From NCBI RefSeq assembly GCF_003253705.1, contig NZ_QKYU01000002.1:62001-126000 (forward strand): 64,000 bases of DNA, given 5' to 3'. The position numbers were made by a program, and so were the translations under genes. The stretch's first letter is position 1. Each line of letters starts with the position of its first letter. Positions 1 through 9,375 of this stretch are shown here, piece by piece. The stretch is from Humitalea rosea (GTDB taxonomy: Bacteria; Pseudomonadota; Alphaproteobacteria; Acetobacterales; Acetobacteraceae). The notes beneath the pieces were generated by a model. That model was not told the DNA's origin and did not search any database. It was given only the letters and a program-made list of their open reading frames with translations.

Positions 1-1
1 A

Positions 2-58
2 CGCATCGAGGATGGGCGGATCGCCTCCGACAGCGCGGTGTTGGCCGAGGCGGCGTGA
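2..58 (+). CDS. ABC transporter ATP-binding protein, C-terminal end only
   Basis: Only the last 18 codons are inside the window; they read RIEDGRIASDSAVLAEAA followed by TGA. The IEDGRI stretch is the usual C-terminal end of LolD/YbbA-type ABC ATPases. Its stop codon overlaps the GTG start of the FtsX-like permease by 4 bases (GTGA), the normal arrangement of a ybbA-ybbP pair. The assignment rests on this short tail plus the neighbour; the catalytic motifs lie outside the window. Confidence 0.7.
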   Translation, partial: RIEDGRIASDSAVLAEAA

Positions 59-2607
59 TCGAGGGCGCGGCCCTGGGGGCGCGGGGCACGCTCGGCCTCG
101 CCTGGCGCCTGGCGCGGCGGGAGCTGCGTGGGGGGTTTGCCGGGCTTCGGATCGTCATCGCCTGCCTGGCACTCGGCGTCGCGGCCATCGCCGCCGTCGG
201 CACGCTGCGGGCGGCGACCGAGGCGGGGCTGGCCGAGGATGCGAGCCGGCTGCTCGGGGGCGACCTGGAAATCCGCTCCACCTACCAGCCTTTGCCGCCG
301 GAAGGCCGCGCCTGGATCGCCGCGCGCGGGGGCAGGCTGTCGGAGGTGGTGCAGATGCGCGCCATGGCCATCGGCCCCTCCGGCGAGCGCAGCCTCGTCG
401 AGTTGAAGGCGGTGGATGGCGCCTATCCGCTCTATGGCGCGCTGGTGCTGGACCCGCCAGTTCCGCAAGGCGGGCTGATGCCGGGCGGGCTGATGCCGGG
501 CGGGCTGATGATGGATCGCAGCATCGTCGAGCGCCTGGGCCTCAAGCCGGGCGACGAGGTGCGGATCGGCGAGGCGCGCTTCCCCCTGCGCGCGGTGATC
601 GTGACCGAGCCGGACAAGGTCGCGACCCCGGCCATCTTCGGCCCGCGCGCGATGATCCCGCTGGCCGATGTCGAACGCACCGCGCTGATCCAGCCGGGCA
701 GCATGGTGGCCTATGAATACCGCGTGGCCTTGCCCGCCGGGGCCGATGCGCGCGGCTTCGCGGCGGCGCTGCGGACGCAGCCCTTCGCCGATGGCGGCTG
801 GCGGATCCGGGTGGCCGACCAGGCCGCGCCCTCGGTCACGCGGTTTGTCGATCAGGCGGCCTCCTTCCTGGTGCTGGCCGGGCTGACGGCGCTGCTGGTC
901 GGCGGCATCGGGGTCGCGACCGGGGTGCGGGCCTGGCTGGAGGCGCGGGCCCGGACCATCGCGACGCTGCGCTGCCTGGGCGCGCCGGCGAATCTGATCT
1001 TCGCGACCTATTTCGCACAGGTGATGGTGCTGGCGGCGATCGGGATCGGGATCGGGCTGGTCGCGGGCTATGCGTTGACCTGGGCGGCGGCCTCGGCGCT
1101 GGCCGGCGCGCTGCCTGTGCCGCCGCGCCTCGGGCTGTATCCTTGGCCGCTGGCGCTGGCGGCGATCTATGGGCTGCTGACGGCGCTGGCCTTCTCGCTC
1201 TGGCCGCTGGGCCGGGCGCGGGACATTCCGGGCGCGGCGCTGTTCCGCACCGGGCTGGCCGCGCCCACGGTGCGGCCGCGGCTCTCGCTGGTCGCGGCGA
1301 ATGCCGCGGCGGCGCTGGCGCTGGTGGGGCTGGTGGTGGCGACGGCCGACCGGCCGATGTTCGCCGCCTGGTTCTGCCTGGGCGCGCTGGCGACGCTCGG
1401 GATGTTCCGGCTGGGCGCGAGCCTCCTGATGGCCGCCGCCCGCGCCATGCCACGGCTGCGGATGCCGTCGGTGCGGCTCGGGCTGGCCAATCTGCACCGG
1501 CCGGGGGCGCCGACGCCGATCATGCTGGTGGCCCTCGGCATCGGCCTGACCACCTTGGCGGCGGTGGCGATGATCGAGGGCAATCTGCGCCGCCAGATCG
1601 CCGAATCGCTGCCCGAGGCCGCGCCCTCCTTCTACTTCATCGATATCCAGGCCGATCAGGCAGAGGCCTTCGACGCCACCGCCCGCGCCTTGCCCGGGGT
1701 GACCGAGGTCGAGCGCGTCCCCAGCCTGCGCGCCCGCATCGTCGCGGTGGATGGGGTGCCGGTGGAGCAGATGGTGGTCTCCCCCGAAACCGCCTGGGCG
1801 CTGCGCGGGGATCGCGGCCTGACCTATACCGCGAAGATGCCGGAGGGCACCCGGCTGGTCGCCGGCGCATGGTGGCCGGAGGAGTATGCCGGGCCGCCGC
1901 TGGTCTCCTTCGATGCCGGGCTCGCGGCGGGCTGGGGGCTGCAGCTCGGCGGCACCATCACGGTGAATGTGCTGGGGCGGGATATCGAGCTGAAGGTCGC
2001 AAGCCTGCGCGACGTGGCCTGGCGGTCGCTCGGCATCAACTTCACCTTGGTCGCCTCGCCCGGGCTGCTGTCCTCGGCGCCGCACACCAACATCGCGACC
2101 GTCCGCAACGCGCCGGGGCAGGATACGGCGGTGCTGCGGGCGCTGACCGATGCCTTTCCTAACATCTCCGGCATCCGGGTGCGGGATGCGCTGGAGGCGG
2201 TCGCCTCGCTGCTGGGGCGGCTCGGCACCGCGCTCTCCTCCACGGCGGCGGTGACCCTGCTCGCGGGGATGCTGGTGCTGGCCGGCGCGGTCGCGGCCGG
2301 GCAGGCGCGGCGGGTGCGGGATGCGGTGGTGCTGAAGACGGTGGGCGCCCTGCGCTCGCAGATCCGCGCGGCCTATCTGGTCGAGTTCGGGGTGCTGGGG
2401 CTGGCCTCGGGGCTGCTGGCGGCGGTGGCCGGGACCATCGCCGCCTGGGGCGTGGTGCGCTTCGTCATGCACGCCGACTGGGTGTTCCTGCCGGGCACCC
2501 TGGCGAGCGTGGTCGGGCTCTGCCTGCTGCTGACGCTCGGCTTCGGCTATGTCGGGACCTCGCTGGCGCTGCGGGCGCGGCCGGCGCCGCTGCTGCGGAA
2601 CGAATGA
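55..2607 (+). CDS. ybbP: FtsX-like permease of an ABC transporter (YbbP type)
   Basis: An 850-residue inner-membrane protein with the double FtsX layout. It has an N-terminal membrane anchor and MacB-like periplasmic part (about residues 20-240), three to four membrane segments (about 260-400), a second group of segments near 410-500, a second periplasmic part (about 530-720), and a final FtsX block (about 730-840). The arginine-rich cytoplasmic loop with LRCLGAPANLI and the later VVLKTVGALRSQI are the typical ATPase-coupling helices. It starts with GTG overlapping the stop of the upstream ATPase, so the two are translationally coupled. YbbA-YbbP transporters are thought to move lipids or lipoproteins, or to work with the esterase TesA; the substrate cannot be told here. 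A short GLMPG tandem repeat sits near residues 140-151. Confidence 0.88.
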   Translation: MIEGAALGARGTLGLAWRLARRELRGGFAGLRIVIACLALGVAAIAAVGTLRAATEAGLAEDASRLLGGDLEIRSTYQPLPPEGRAWIAARGGRLSEVVQMRAMAIGPSGERSLVELKAVDGAYPLYGALVLDPPVPQGGLMPGGLMPGGLMMDRSIVERLGLKPGDEVRIGEARFPLRAVIVTEPDKVATPAIFGPRAMIPLADVERTALIQPGSMVAYEYRVALPAGADARGFAAALRTQPFADGGWRIRVADQAAPSVTRFVDQAASFLVLAGLTALLVGGIGVATGVRAWLEARARTIATLRCLGAPANLIFATYFAQVMVLAAIGIGIGLVAGYALTWAAASALAGALPVPPRLGLYPWPLALAAIYGLLTALAFSLWPLGRARDIPGAALFRTGLAAPTVRPRLSLVAANAAAALALVGLVVATADRPMFAAWFCLGALATLGMFRLGASLLMAAARAMPRLRMPSVRLGLANLHRPGAPTPIMLVALGIGLTTLAAVAMIEGNLRRQIAESLPEAAPSFYFIDIQADQAEAFDATARALPGVTEVERVPSLRARIVAVDGVPVEQMVVSPETAWALRGDRGLTYTAKMPEGTRLVAGAWWPEEYAGPPLVSFDAGLAAGWGLQLGGTITVNVLGRDIELKVASLRDVAWRSLGINFTLVASPGLLSSAPHTNIATVRNAPGQDTAVLRALTDAFPNISGIRVRDALEAVASLLGRLGTALSSTAAVTLLAGMLVLAGAVAAGQARRVRDAVVLKTVGALRSQIRAAYLVEFGVLGLASGLLAAVAGTIAAWGVVRFVMHADWVFLPGTLASVVGLCLLLTLGFGYVGTSLALRARPAPLLRNE
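472..510 (+). repeat. In-frame 15-bp tandem repeat in the permease gene
   Basis: The unit GGGCTGATGCCGGGC occurs twice exactly (472-486 and 487-501) plus nine bases of a third copy. It encodes GLMPG repeats in the first periplasmic part of the permease. The frame is kept, so it looks like a slippage expansion tolerated in a surface loop. Confidence 0.85.
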
Positions 2608-3098
2608 GGATGCCGATGACCGGGACCGACGAGACTCTCCTCCGCCGCGCCTTCGCCTTGGCCGCCACGGCGCGGGCGCGGGGGGACCGGCCCTTCGCCG
2701 CCGTCATCGCCGATGCGGAAGGGCGGGTGCTGGCCGAGGCGGGGTCCACCCAGGGCGCCTCCGGCGACGGCACCCTGGCGCATTCGGAGATGAACGCCTG
2801 CCAGGCCGTGATCGCCGCCGCCGTCCCGCGCGAGACCCTGCGCGGGGGCACGATCTATTCCTCCGGCGAGCCCTGCGCGATGTGCAGTGCGGCGATCTTC
2901 TACACCGGCATCGGGCGGGTGGTGTTCGGGCTTTCGGCCGCCGCCATCCTGCATCTGCGGAACGCGCAGCCGCATACCGCGGGGCTGTCGCTCTCCTGCG
3001 CCGAGGTCCTGGCCAGCGCCGCCGAGCCCGTCGCCGTGCTCGGCCCCTGCCTGGAGGTGGAGGGCGCGGTGCCGCACCAGGGCTATTGGACCCCCTGA
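2604..3098 (+). CDS. Nucleoside/guanine deaminase-type cytidine deaminase-fold protein
   Basis: A 164-residue enzyme of the CDA/TadA/guanine deaminase superfamily. The zinc-binding signature is visible as HSE (about residue 61) and PCAMC (about residues 94-98); the glutamate of HSE is the expected proton shuttle. The overall pattern, with NACQAVIAAA and SSGEPCAMCSAAIFYTGI, resembles guanine deaminases and small nucleoside deaminases more than tRNA-specific TadA. Its ATG overlaps the stop of the permease gene (ATGA), so it is cotranscribed with the ABC pair, although a functional link is not obvious. Substrate (guanine, cytosine or another base) is inference only. Confidence 0.85.
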   Translation: MRMPMTGTDETLLRRAFALAATARARGDRPFAAVIADAEGRVLAEAGSTQGASGDGTLAHSEMNACQAVIAAAVPRETLRGGTIYSSGEPCAMCSAAIFYTGIGRVVFGLSAAAILHLRNAQPHTAGLSLSCAEVLASAAEPVAVLGPCLEVEGAVPHQGYWTP

Positions 3099-3127
3099 GC
3101 CGATCCCCCCCCCTGAGCCGATCCCCC
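3092..3127 (+). repeat. Exact 18-bp tandem duplication at the deaminase stop codon
   Basis: CCCCTGAGCCGATCCCCC occurs at 3092-3109 and again at 3110-3127 without a gap. The first copy contains the TGA stop of the deaminase gene. It is probably a replication-slippage duplication in a C-rich stretch. Confidence 0.85.
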
Positions 3128-3245
3128 GCTGTGGCGAGGACGCCGGCGATGCGCTAGGCACCCCGGCGTTGGTGCAGTGCGGCAGGGCCCGAAAGGGCCG
3201 CCCGCGCTGCGGCCGTCTTGCCACCCCGGACCCAGGCCCATCGCC

Positions 3246-4976
3246 ATGCTGAGGCAATTCGCCGCCTACTACCGGCCCCATATGCGGCTGCTGCTGCTCG
3301 ATTTCGGCTGCGCGGCGCTGTCGGGGATGCTGGAGCTAGGTTTCCCGATGGCGGTGCGCGCCTTCATCGACCATCTGCTACCACAGCAGGACATGCAGTT
3401 GATCGGGCTGGCCGTGTTCGGGCTGCTGGCGCTGTATCTCGCCAATGCCGGGCTGATGCTGGTGGTGACCTACTGGGGCCATGTGCTCGGCATCGCGATC
3501 GAGACGACCCTGCGCGCGCGGGCCTTCGACCATCTGCTGAAGCTCTCCTTCCGCTTCTACGACAACCAGAAGACCGGGCATCTGGTCGGCCGCGTCACCA
3601 AGGATCTGGAGGATATCGGCGAGGTCGCGCACCACGGCCCCGAGGACCTCCTCATTGCGCTGCTGACCTTCCTCGGCGCCTTCGTGCTGATGCTGCTGGT
3701 CAGCCCCATCCTGGCGCTCATGACCGCGCTGATCGTGCCGGGGATGGCGCTGGTGGTGGCGCGCTACGGCGGGCGGATGACGCAGAACTGGCAGGTGCAA
3801 TTCGCCCGCGTCGGCGCCTTCAACGCCCGCATCGAGGAAGCGGTCGGCGGCATCCGCGTGGTCAAGGCCTTCGGCAATGAGGCGCATGAGCGGCACCTCT
3901 TCGCCGCCGACAATGAGAAGTACCGGGACACCAAGCTCGGCGCCTATCGCATCATGGCGACGAGCCAGGCGCTGAACTACCTCGGCATGCGGCTGGTGCA
4001 GGTGGCGGTGATGCTGGCCGGCGCGATCCTGATCGTGCGCGGATCGCTCTCGATCGGCGATTTCGTCGCCTTCCTGCTGCTGGTCGGCGTGTTCTACCGG
4101 CCCCTCGACAAGATCAGCCAGGTCATCGAGACCTATCCCAAGGGCATCGCCGGCTTCCGCAGTTTTCTGGCGCTGCTGGCGACCGAGCCCGATATCCTGG
4201 ACCGCCCCGGCGCCATCGCCGTCGGCAAGCTGCGCGGCGATCTGCGGTTCGAGGGGGTGAGCTTCGGCTATACCCCCGGCCGGCCGGTGCTGAAGGGGTT
4301 GGATCTGGCGGTCGCGGCGGGGCAGACCATCGCCCTGGTCGGCCCCTCGGGGGCGGGCAAGACCACGCTCTGCTCGCTGCTGCCGCGCTTCTACGATGTG
4401 CAGGCCGGGCGCATCACCATCGACGGCATCGACATCCGCGACATGACGCAGGCCTCCCTGCGCGGGCAGATCGGCATCGTGCAGCAGGATGTCTTCCTCT
4501 TCGCCGGGACCTTCCGCGCCAATATCGCCTATGGCCGCCTCGGCGCCTCGGAGGCCGATATCCTGGAGGCCGCCCGTCGCGCCCGGCTGGATGCGGTGAT
4601 CGAGGCGCTGCCGCAAGGGTTGGACACGCTGATCGGGGAGCGTGGGGTGAAGCTCTCCGGCGGCCAGAAGCAGCGCCTCGCGATCGCCCGCATCTTCCTG
4701 CGCAACCCGCCCATCCTGATCCTGGACGAGGCGACCTCGGCCCTGGATTCGGAAACGGAGCGCGCCATCCAGCACTCCCTGTCCGAGCTTGCCGCCGGGC
4801 GCACCACGCTGGTCATCGCGCATCGGCTGGCGACGGTCCGCAATGCCGACCGGATTATCGTGGTGACGACCGAGGGCATTGCGGAGCAGGGCTCGCATCA
4901 CGAGTTGCTGGCGGCGGGTGGGGCCTATGGGCGCCTGCACGCGGCCCAGTTTGCCCCGGAAGAGGCAGCCGTCTGA
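3246..4976 (+). CDS. ABC exporter, fused permease and ATPase (MsbA/multidrug type)
   Basis: A 576-residue half-transporter. The N-terminal 320 residues form a six-helix exporter transmembrane domain, followed by a nucleotide-binding domain. Walker A is GPSGAGKTT, the signature is LSGGQKQR, Walker B is ILILDEATSALD, and the switch histidine is in VIAHRLAT. As a homodimer such proteins export lipids, drugs or peptides. I chose the ATG at 3246 (MLRQFAAYYRPHMR), because the open frame upstream to a GTG at 3177 encodes proline- and arginine-rich sequence unlike the family. The gene follows the deaminase after 147 bases. Substrate is unknown. Confidence 0.9.
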   Translation: MLRQFAAYYRPHMRLLLLDFGCAALSGMLELGFPMAVRAFIDHLLPQQDMQLIGLAVFGLLALYLANAGLMLVVTYWGHVLGIAIETTLRARAFDHLLKLSFRFYDNQKTGHLVGRVTKDLEDIGEVAHHGPEDLLIALLTFLGAFVLMLLVSPILALMTALIVPGMALVVARYGGRMTQNWQVQFARVGAFNARIEEAVGGIRVVKAFGNEAHERHLFAADNEKYRDTKLGAYRIMATSQALNYLGMRLVQVAVMLAGAILIVRGSLSIGDFVAFLLLVGVFYRPLDKISQVIETYPKGIAGFRSFLALLATEPDILDRPGAIAVGKLRGDLRFEGVSFGYTPGRPVLKGLDLAVAAGQTIALVGPSGAGKTTLCSLLPRFYDVQAGRITIDGIDIRDMTQASLRGQIGIVQQDVFLFAGTFRANIAYGRLGASEADILEAARRARLDAVIEALPQGLDTLIGERGVKLSGGQKQRLAIARIFLRNPPILILDEATSALDSETERAIQHSLSELAAGRTTLVIAHRLATVRNADRIIVVTTEGIAEQGSHHELLAAGGAYGRLHAAQFAPEEAAV

Positions 4977-5055
4977 GCGGAAGTTCATGTTCCGAAAAGC
5001 CGCTTCCTGCTCTATCATCCCCATGTAAAGCTGAGCAACCGGCCGGTCCGGGGCA

Positions 5056-5085
5056 TTGATCCGGATTACAGACCGTCCATATAAT
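5056..5085 (+). promoter_or_regulatory. Putative sigma-70 promoter of the Bax inhibitor-1 gene
   Basis: TTGATC (5056-5061) and a perfect TATAAT (5080-5085) are separated by 18 bases, about 45 bases before the ATG at 5130. Such a consensus -10 box stands out in this GC-rich sequence. Confidence 0.65.
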
Positions 5086-5129
5086 GCCAAACCGGCGGAG
5101 TGTTTCCGCCTACAGGAGATTTCAGCACC

Positions 5130-5915
5130 ATGTCTTGGTCCAACAACCGACCGCCCTCACCGATGGCCGGCTGGGGCCGTGCCGCGACGGGGCTTGATGC
5201 CGCGACGCTCGATGCCGGGCTGCGCGCCTATATGCTGCGCGTCTACAACTGGATGGCCTCCGGCCTCCTGTTGACCGCCATGGTCGCCTATTTCGTGTCG
5301 AGCGTCCCGGGCGTGTCCGAGCTGTTCTACACCGTCGTCCGCACGCCGCGCGGCTATGCCACGGCGCCGACGATCCTCGGCTACATCGCGATGTTCTCGC
5401 CGCTCGCCTTCGTGCTGGTGCTGTCCTTCGGCATCAACAAGCTGAGCCGGCCGGCCGTGCAGGCGCTGTTCTGGGCGTTCTGCGCCGCGATGGGCGCCAG
5501 CATGGCGAATATCTTCGTCATCTACACCGGCGCCTCGATCGGCAGCACCTTCTTCGTGACCTCCGGCATGTTCGCCGCGACCAGCCTCTACGGCTACACG
5601 ACCAAGGCCGACCTGACGAAGATGGGCAGCTTCATGATGATGGGGCTGATCGGCATCATCATCGCCTCGGTCGTCAACATGTTCCTGGGCAGCAGCGCGC
5701 TGGCCTTCGCCATCAGCGTCATCGGCGTGCTCGTCTTCGTCGGCCTCACCGCCTACGACACGCAGCGGATCAAGGCCGACTATGTCGAGCATGCCTATGC
5801 CGAGGGCTCGGATGAAGCCGGCAAGCGCAGCGTCATGGACGCGCTGGGCCTCTACCTGAACTTCATCAACCTGTTCCAGTTGATGCTGCAGTTCATGGGC
5901 GTCCGCCGGGACTGA
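5130..5915 (+). CDS. Bax inhibitor-1/YccA family membrane protein
   Basis: A 261-residue protein with about seven hydrophobic segments and the Bax-inhibitor-1 pattern: an N-terminal LRAYMLRVYNWMASGL, the central VTSGMFAATSLYGYTTK block, and the C-terminal GLTAYDTQRIK and ALGLYLNFINLFQ motifs. Members are inner-membrane proteins linked to calcium leak, stress resistance or FtsH-controlled quality control (YccA). I placed the start at the ATG at 5130 because AGGAG lies at 5114-5118. A good promoter precedes the gene and a strong terminator follows it, so it is a single-gene unit. Confidence 0.92.
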   Translation: MSWSNNRPPSPMAGWGRAATGLDAATLDAGLRAYMLRVYNWMASGLLLTAMVAYFVSSVPGVSELFYTVVRTPRGYATAPTILGYIAMFSPLAFVLVLSFGINKLSRPAVQALFWAFCAAMGASMANIFVIYTGASIGSTFFVTSGMFAATSLYGYTTKADLTKMGSFMMMGLIGIIIASVVNMFLGSSALAFAISVIGVLVFVGLTAYDTQRIKADYVEHAYAEGSDEAGKRSVMDALGLYLNFINLFQLMLQFMGVRRD

Positions 5916-5940
5916 TCCCGCCAACCCCACCAAAGAAGAA

Positions 5941-5971
5941 GGCCCCGCGGATCGCTCCGCGGGGCCTTTTT
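5941..5971 (+). terminator. Rho-independent terminator between convergent genes
   Basis: GGCCCCGCGG (5941-5950) pairs perfectly with CCGCGGGGCC (5957-5966) across a six-base loop and is followed by TTTTT. An A-rich tract just upstream (from about 5931) would give a U-run on the other strand, so it may also end the convergent carD transcript. Confidence 0.92.
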
Positions 5972-6007
5972 CATGTCTGCCGCCAAGACGGAATCAGGCG
6001 GGCAGGA

Positions 6008-6865
6008 TCAGGAGGCGAGGCCGAGCTTCAGGGTCGCCAGCAGCTTCTCCACCGCGGTCGGCTTGTCGGTCTTGTCGATCGCCGCGACCTCGGCCGCCAG
6101 ACGGTCCAGCGCCTGTTCGTAGATCTGGCGCTCGCTGAAGGACTGGTCGGGCTGGCCGGAATTGCGGTGCAGGTCGCGCACCACCTCGGCGATCGAGATC
6201 GGGTCGCCCGAGTTGATCTTCTGCTCGTATTCCTGCGCCCGGCGGGACCACATGGTGCGCTTGATGCGGGCGCGGCCCTTCAGCGTGTCCAGCGCCTCGC
6301 CGATCTTCGGCCCATCGGCCAGCATCCGCAGCCCGGCGGTCGAGGCCTTGCTGATCGGCACCTTCAAGGTCATGCGGTTTTCGTCGAAGGTCACGACGAT
6401 CATGCCGATCACCGAACCCATGACGATGATCTCCTCGATCCCCTGGACCTGGCCGACGCCATGGGTCGGGTAGACCACATGATCGCCCGCCTTGAAGTCG
6501 CGGCCGTCATTGCCGAGCGGCTTCGGCGGGGGCTTCGGCATGCCGCTGACGGGCGGGCGCGCGACGCCGGTCGGTGCCAGCACGGGTGCGGAGGTATAGG
6601 TCGGAGGGGGCGGGGGTGTGTCGGTCATGGGAATGGCTGCCTGGGTTTCGGCCATACCCGGCCCAGCGGAGCTGGCGGGCGGGGTGGCCGGAGGAGCGGG
6701 AGGCGCTGCCGAGGCAGGCGCGGTGGGTGGCATCTGGCCGGCGGGCGTGCCGTTCGACACGGCGGCTCCGCTCTCGGGCCGTGTGGCCTTCGGGGTCTTC
6801 TTCGCGGTCGATTTCGTCGCCGCTGCGGCGGTGGGGCTCGCGCCCCCCTTATCCTTATCTGTCAT
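6008..6865 (-). CDS. carD: CarD-family transcriptional regulator with long disordered N-terminus
   Basis: A 285-residue protein. The first 123 residues or so are rich in proline, alanine, threonine and lysine and look disordered. The rest is a CarD/CdnL domain, with a Tudor-like RNA-polymerase-binding part starting FKAGDHVVYPTHGVGQVQGI and a helical DNA-binding part ending near LLATLKLGLAS. CarD binds RNA polymerase beta and stabilises open promoter complexes, especially at rRNA promoters. The frame stays open up to 6961, but I prefer the ATG at 6865 (MTDKDKGG) because a promoter-like sequence lies at 6952-6980 and would leave the longer start untranscribed. It is convergent with the Bax inhibitor gene. 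Confidence 0.9.
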   Translation of the reverse strand: MTDKDKGGASPTAAAATKSTAKKTPKATRPESGAAVSNGTPAGQMPPTAPASAAPPAPPATPPASSAGPGMAETQAAIPMTDTPPPPPTYTSAPVLAPTGVARPPVSGMPKPPPKPLGNDGRDFKAGDHVVYPTHGVGQVQGIEEIIVMGSVIGMIVVTFDENRMTLKVPISKASTAGLRMLADGPKIGEALDTLKGRARIKRTMWSRRAQEYEQKINSGDPISIAEVVRDLHRNSGQPDQSFSERQIYEQALDRLAAEVAAIDKTDKPTAVEKLLATLKLGLAS

Positions 6866-6951
6866 GCGAGGGTGTCCGCCCTGGAACGAGCCAAGCTCCA
6901 CGCCGGTCCCACGCGCCGCCGAACGGCGCCCAGGATCGAGCCAAGGGGGGC

Positions 6952-6980
6952 ACCCTATCACAAAAACAGGCCCTTGTCAG
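6952..6980 (-). promoter_or_regulatory. Possible promoter of carD
   Basis: On the minus strand CTGACA (6980-6975) and TAGGGT (6957-6952) are 17 bases apart, which would give a leader of about 80 bases before the ATG at 6865. The -10 match is only moderate. Confidence 0.35.
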
Positions 6981-7049
6981 GCGTGCCTGGCGCGGGCCGT
7001 TTCTAATGTCTCACACTGTCCCATCCCGCGCGAAGCCGCGCGGGGGCGA

Positions 7050-7382
7050 TCACGGCTCGCCGGGTTCCGGGCTGAACAGCGCGAGCTTGTTCGGCTTGTC
7101 CTTCCACTCATCCGCATCGGCGGGCGGTTCGCCCTTGCGCGTGATGTTGGGCCATTGCGTCGCATAGGTGCGGTTCTGCTCGACCCAGGATGCCGCCTTG
7201 TCGTCGCTGTCGGGCAGAATGGCCTCGGCCGGGCATTCGGGTTCGCACACGCCGCAGTCGATGCATTCGTCCGGATGGATGACGAGCATGTTCTCGCCCA
7301 CGTAGAAGCAGTCCACCGGACACACTTCCACGCAGTCCATGAACTTGCACTTGATGCAATTCTCGGTGACGACGTAGGTCAC
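7050..7382 (-). CDS. fdxA: Ferredoxin FdxA (7Fe type)
   Basis: A 110-residue seven-iron ferredoxin. Two cysteine clusters are visible: [18 protein letters not shown], and then [12 protein letters not shown]; together they bind a [3Fe-4S] and a [4Fe-4S] cluster. The C-terminal extension with [15 protein letters not shown] is typical of the alphaproteobacterial FdxA family. I chose the GTG at 7382, giving [12 protein letters not shown], because homologues begin MTYVVT and GGAG lies ten bases upstream. The frame is open further to 7535, but that part is unlike the family and overlaps uvrC. It lies downstream of uvrC on the same strand. Confidence 0.93.
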   Translation of the reverse strand: MTYVVTENCIKCKFMDCVEVCPVDCFYVGENMLVIHPDECIDCGVCEPECPAEAILPDSDDKAASWVEQNRTYATQWPNITRKGEPPADADEWKDKPNKLALFSPEPGEP

Positions 7383-7497
7383 GAACAGGTACTCCAGCGC
7401 GGGCACGGGAAAATGCCGCGCCGGGTTCGACAAGTCCAGGGCGCCCCACGCAAGGGAGGGCTGCGCCCCCTGACCCCCGACGTGGTGCGGCTCGCCC

Positions 7498-9375
7498 TCA
7501 GGCAACAGCCCCGGGGTGAAAATGCCCATGCACACGCCGGGCCGTGGCGGGGCCGATGCCGGGGCAATGCATCAGGTCTTCCAGCGAGGACTGCCTGACC
7601 CCGCGCGCGCTGCCAAAATGGTTCAACAGCGCCCGCTTGGTGGCGGGGCCGACGCCGGGCACCTCATCCAGCTCGGATTTCACCATCGCCTTGGAGCGCC
7701 CGGCGCGGTGGGTGGTGATGGCGAAGCGATGCGCCTCATCCCGCAGCCGTTGCAAATAGTAGAGCACCGGGTCGCGCGGCGGCAGCTGGATCGGCGCCCG
7801 CCCGGGCATGTGGAACCATTCCCGCCCGGCATCGCGGTCCGGCCCCTTGGCGACGCCGACCAAGGGGATGTCGTCCACGCCCAGCTCCGCCAGCACCTCC
7901 CGCGCGGCATTGAGCTGGCCGAGCCCGCCGTCGATCAGCACGAGGTCCGGCCAGGACTCGCCGTCGCGGCCCGGGTCTTCCTTGAGCGCGCGACCAAAAC
8001 GGCGCTCGAAGACCTCCTTCATCATCGCGAAATCATCGCCGCCGCCGATGGGCCCGGCCGCCTTGATCCCGTATTTGCGGTAGGCGGATTTGATGAAGCC
8101 GGCCGGCCCCGCCGCCACCATCACGCCATAGGCGCTGGTGCCCTGGATGTGGCTGTTGTCGTAGATCTCGATGCGGGCAGGGGGCTCGGGCAGGTCGAAG
8201 ACGCGCTGCACCCCCTCCAGCAACGCGGTCTGGGCGGTGCCTTCCGCGAGCCGCCGCTCCAGCGCCTCGCGCGCATTGGTGACGGCATGGTCCACCGCGC
8301 GGGCCTTGTCGCCGCGCTGGGGGCGATGGACCTCGACCCGGCGATTGGCGCGCAGCGACAGCGCCTCGGCGATCAGCGCGGCATCGGCGGGGTCGTGGCT
8401 GACCAGCACCAGCGGTGGCGGGGGGATGTCGTCGTAGAGCTGCGCCAGGAACGCCCCCATCACCTGCGCCGGCGGCACATCGCCCTTGGCATGGCTGGGG
8501 AAGAAGGCGCGGTTCCCGTTGTTGCGCCCGCCCCGGTAGAAGAAGACCTGCACGCAGGATTGCCCGGCCGCCTGGTGCAGGGCGACGACATCGGCATCCC
8601 CCATGCCGTCCAGATTGATGCGGTCGGTCCCCTGGATATGGGTGAGGCCGCGGATGCGGTCGCGCAGGGCGGCGGCGCGTTCATATTCCATGCGCTCGGC
8701 CGCGGCCTCCATCTCCGCCGCGAGCTTTTTCTGGATCGACGGGGTTTCGCCGGAGAGGAACTGCTTCGCCTGGGCCACGAGGTCGGCGTAGTCCGGCTGG
8801 CTGATGCGCCCGACGCAGGGCGCCGAGCAGCGGCGGATCTGGAACAGCAGGCAGGGCCGCGAACGGGAGGCGAAGACGGTGTCGCGGCAGGAGCGCAGCA
8901 GGAACACCCGCTGCAACGCCGTCACCGTCTGCTTGACCGCCCAGGCGCTGGCAAAGGGACCCCAGTAGGAGGCGCCCGGCTTCTTCTCGCCCCGGTGCTT
9001 GCCGATCTGGGGGAAGGGGTGGCCCTCCGTCAGCACCAGCCAGGGGTAGGATTTGTCGTCGCGCAGGACGATGTTGAAGCGCGGCCGCAGCCGCTTGATG
9101 AGGTTGGCCTCCAGCAACAAGGCCTCGGCCTCGCTCTGGGTGGTGATGACTTCAAGCGATTTCGTGTCCGCGACCATGCGTCGCAGACGCTCCGGCAACC
9201 GGGCCGGGCGCGTATACGCAGCGACCCGCTTGCGTAACGAGCGGGCTTTGCCAACATAAAGGGCAGACCCATCGGCGGCCAGCATCCGGTAGACGCCGGG
9301 CCCCTGCGGCAGGTTGGCCAGCGCCGCGAGCAGCAGCGGCGCGCCAGCCAGGGAAGGGGGAGCGTCAGGGTCCAT
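7498..9375 (-). CDS. uvrC: UvrABC system protein C
   Basis: A 625-residue excinuclease subunit that makes both incisions during nucleotide excision repair. The GIY-YIG nuclease domain is near residues 26-105 (GVYRM and [13 protein letters not shown]), followed by the cysteine-rich linker ([10 protein letters not shown]), the UVR motif that binds UvrB (about 210-245, [20 protein letters not shown]), the RNase H-like endonuclease domain ([11 protein letters not shown] and [11 protein letters not shown]), and a C-terminal helix-hairpin-helix pair ([25 protein letters not shown]). Length is normal for the family. The ATG at 9375 gives MDPDAPPSL. Confidence 0.97.
   Translation of the reverse strand: MDPDAPPSLAGAPLLLAALANLPQGPGVYRMLAADGSALYVGKARSLRKRVAAYTRPARLPERLRRMVADTKSLEVITTQSEAEALLLEANLIKRLRPRFNIVLRDDKSYPWLVLTEGHPFPQIGKHRGEKKPGASYWGPFASAWAVKQTVTALQRVFLLRSCRDTVFASRSRPCLLFQIRRCSAPCVGRISQPDYADLVAQAKQFLSGETPSIQKKLAAEMEAAAERMEYERAAALRDRIRGLTHIQGTDRINLDGMGDADVVALHQAAGQSCVQVFFYRGGRNNGNRAFFPSHAKGDVPPAQVMGAFLAQLYDDIPPPPLVLVSHDPADAALIAEALSLRANRRVEVHRPQRGDKARAVDHAVTNAREALERRLAEGTAQTALLEGVQRVFDLPEPPARIEIYDNSHIQGTSAYGVMVAAGPAGFIKSAYRKYGIKAAGPIGGGDDFAMMKEVFERRFGRALKEDPGRDGESWPDLVLIDGGLGQLNAAREVLAELGVDDIPLVGVAKGPDRDAGREWFHMPGRAPIQLPPRDPVLYYLQRLRDEAHRFAITTHRAGRSKAMVKSELDEVPGVGPATKRALLNHFGSARGVRQSSLEDLMHCPGIGPATARRVHGHFHPGAVA

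Noticed and set aside
4978-4994. Small inverted repeat after the ABC exporter gene
   Set aside because: Only five base pairs (CGGAA/TTCCG) and no U-run, too weak for a terminator.
7383-7535. N-terminal extension of FdxA
   Set aside because: The frame is open but the sequence is unlike ferredoxins and overlaps uvrC; the GTG at 7382 restores the normal FdxA start and has a ribosome binding site.
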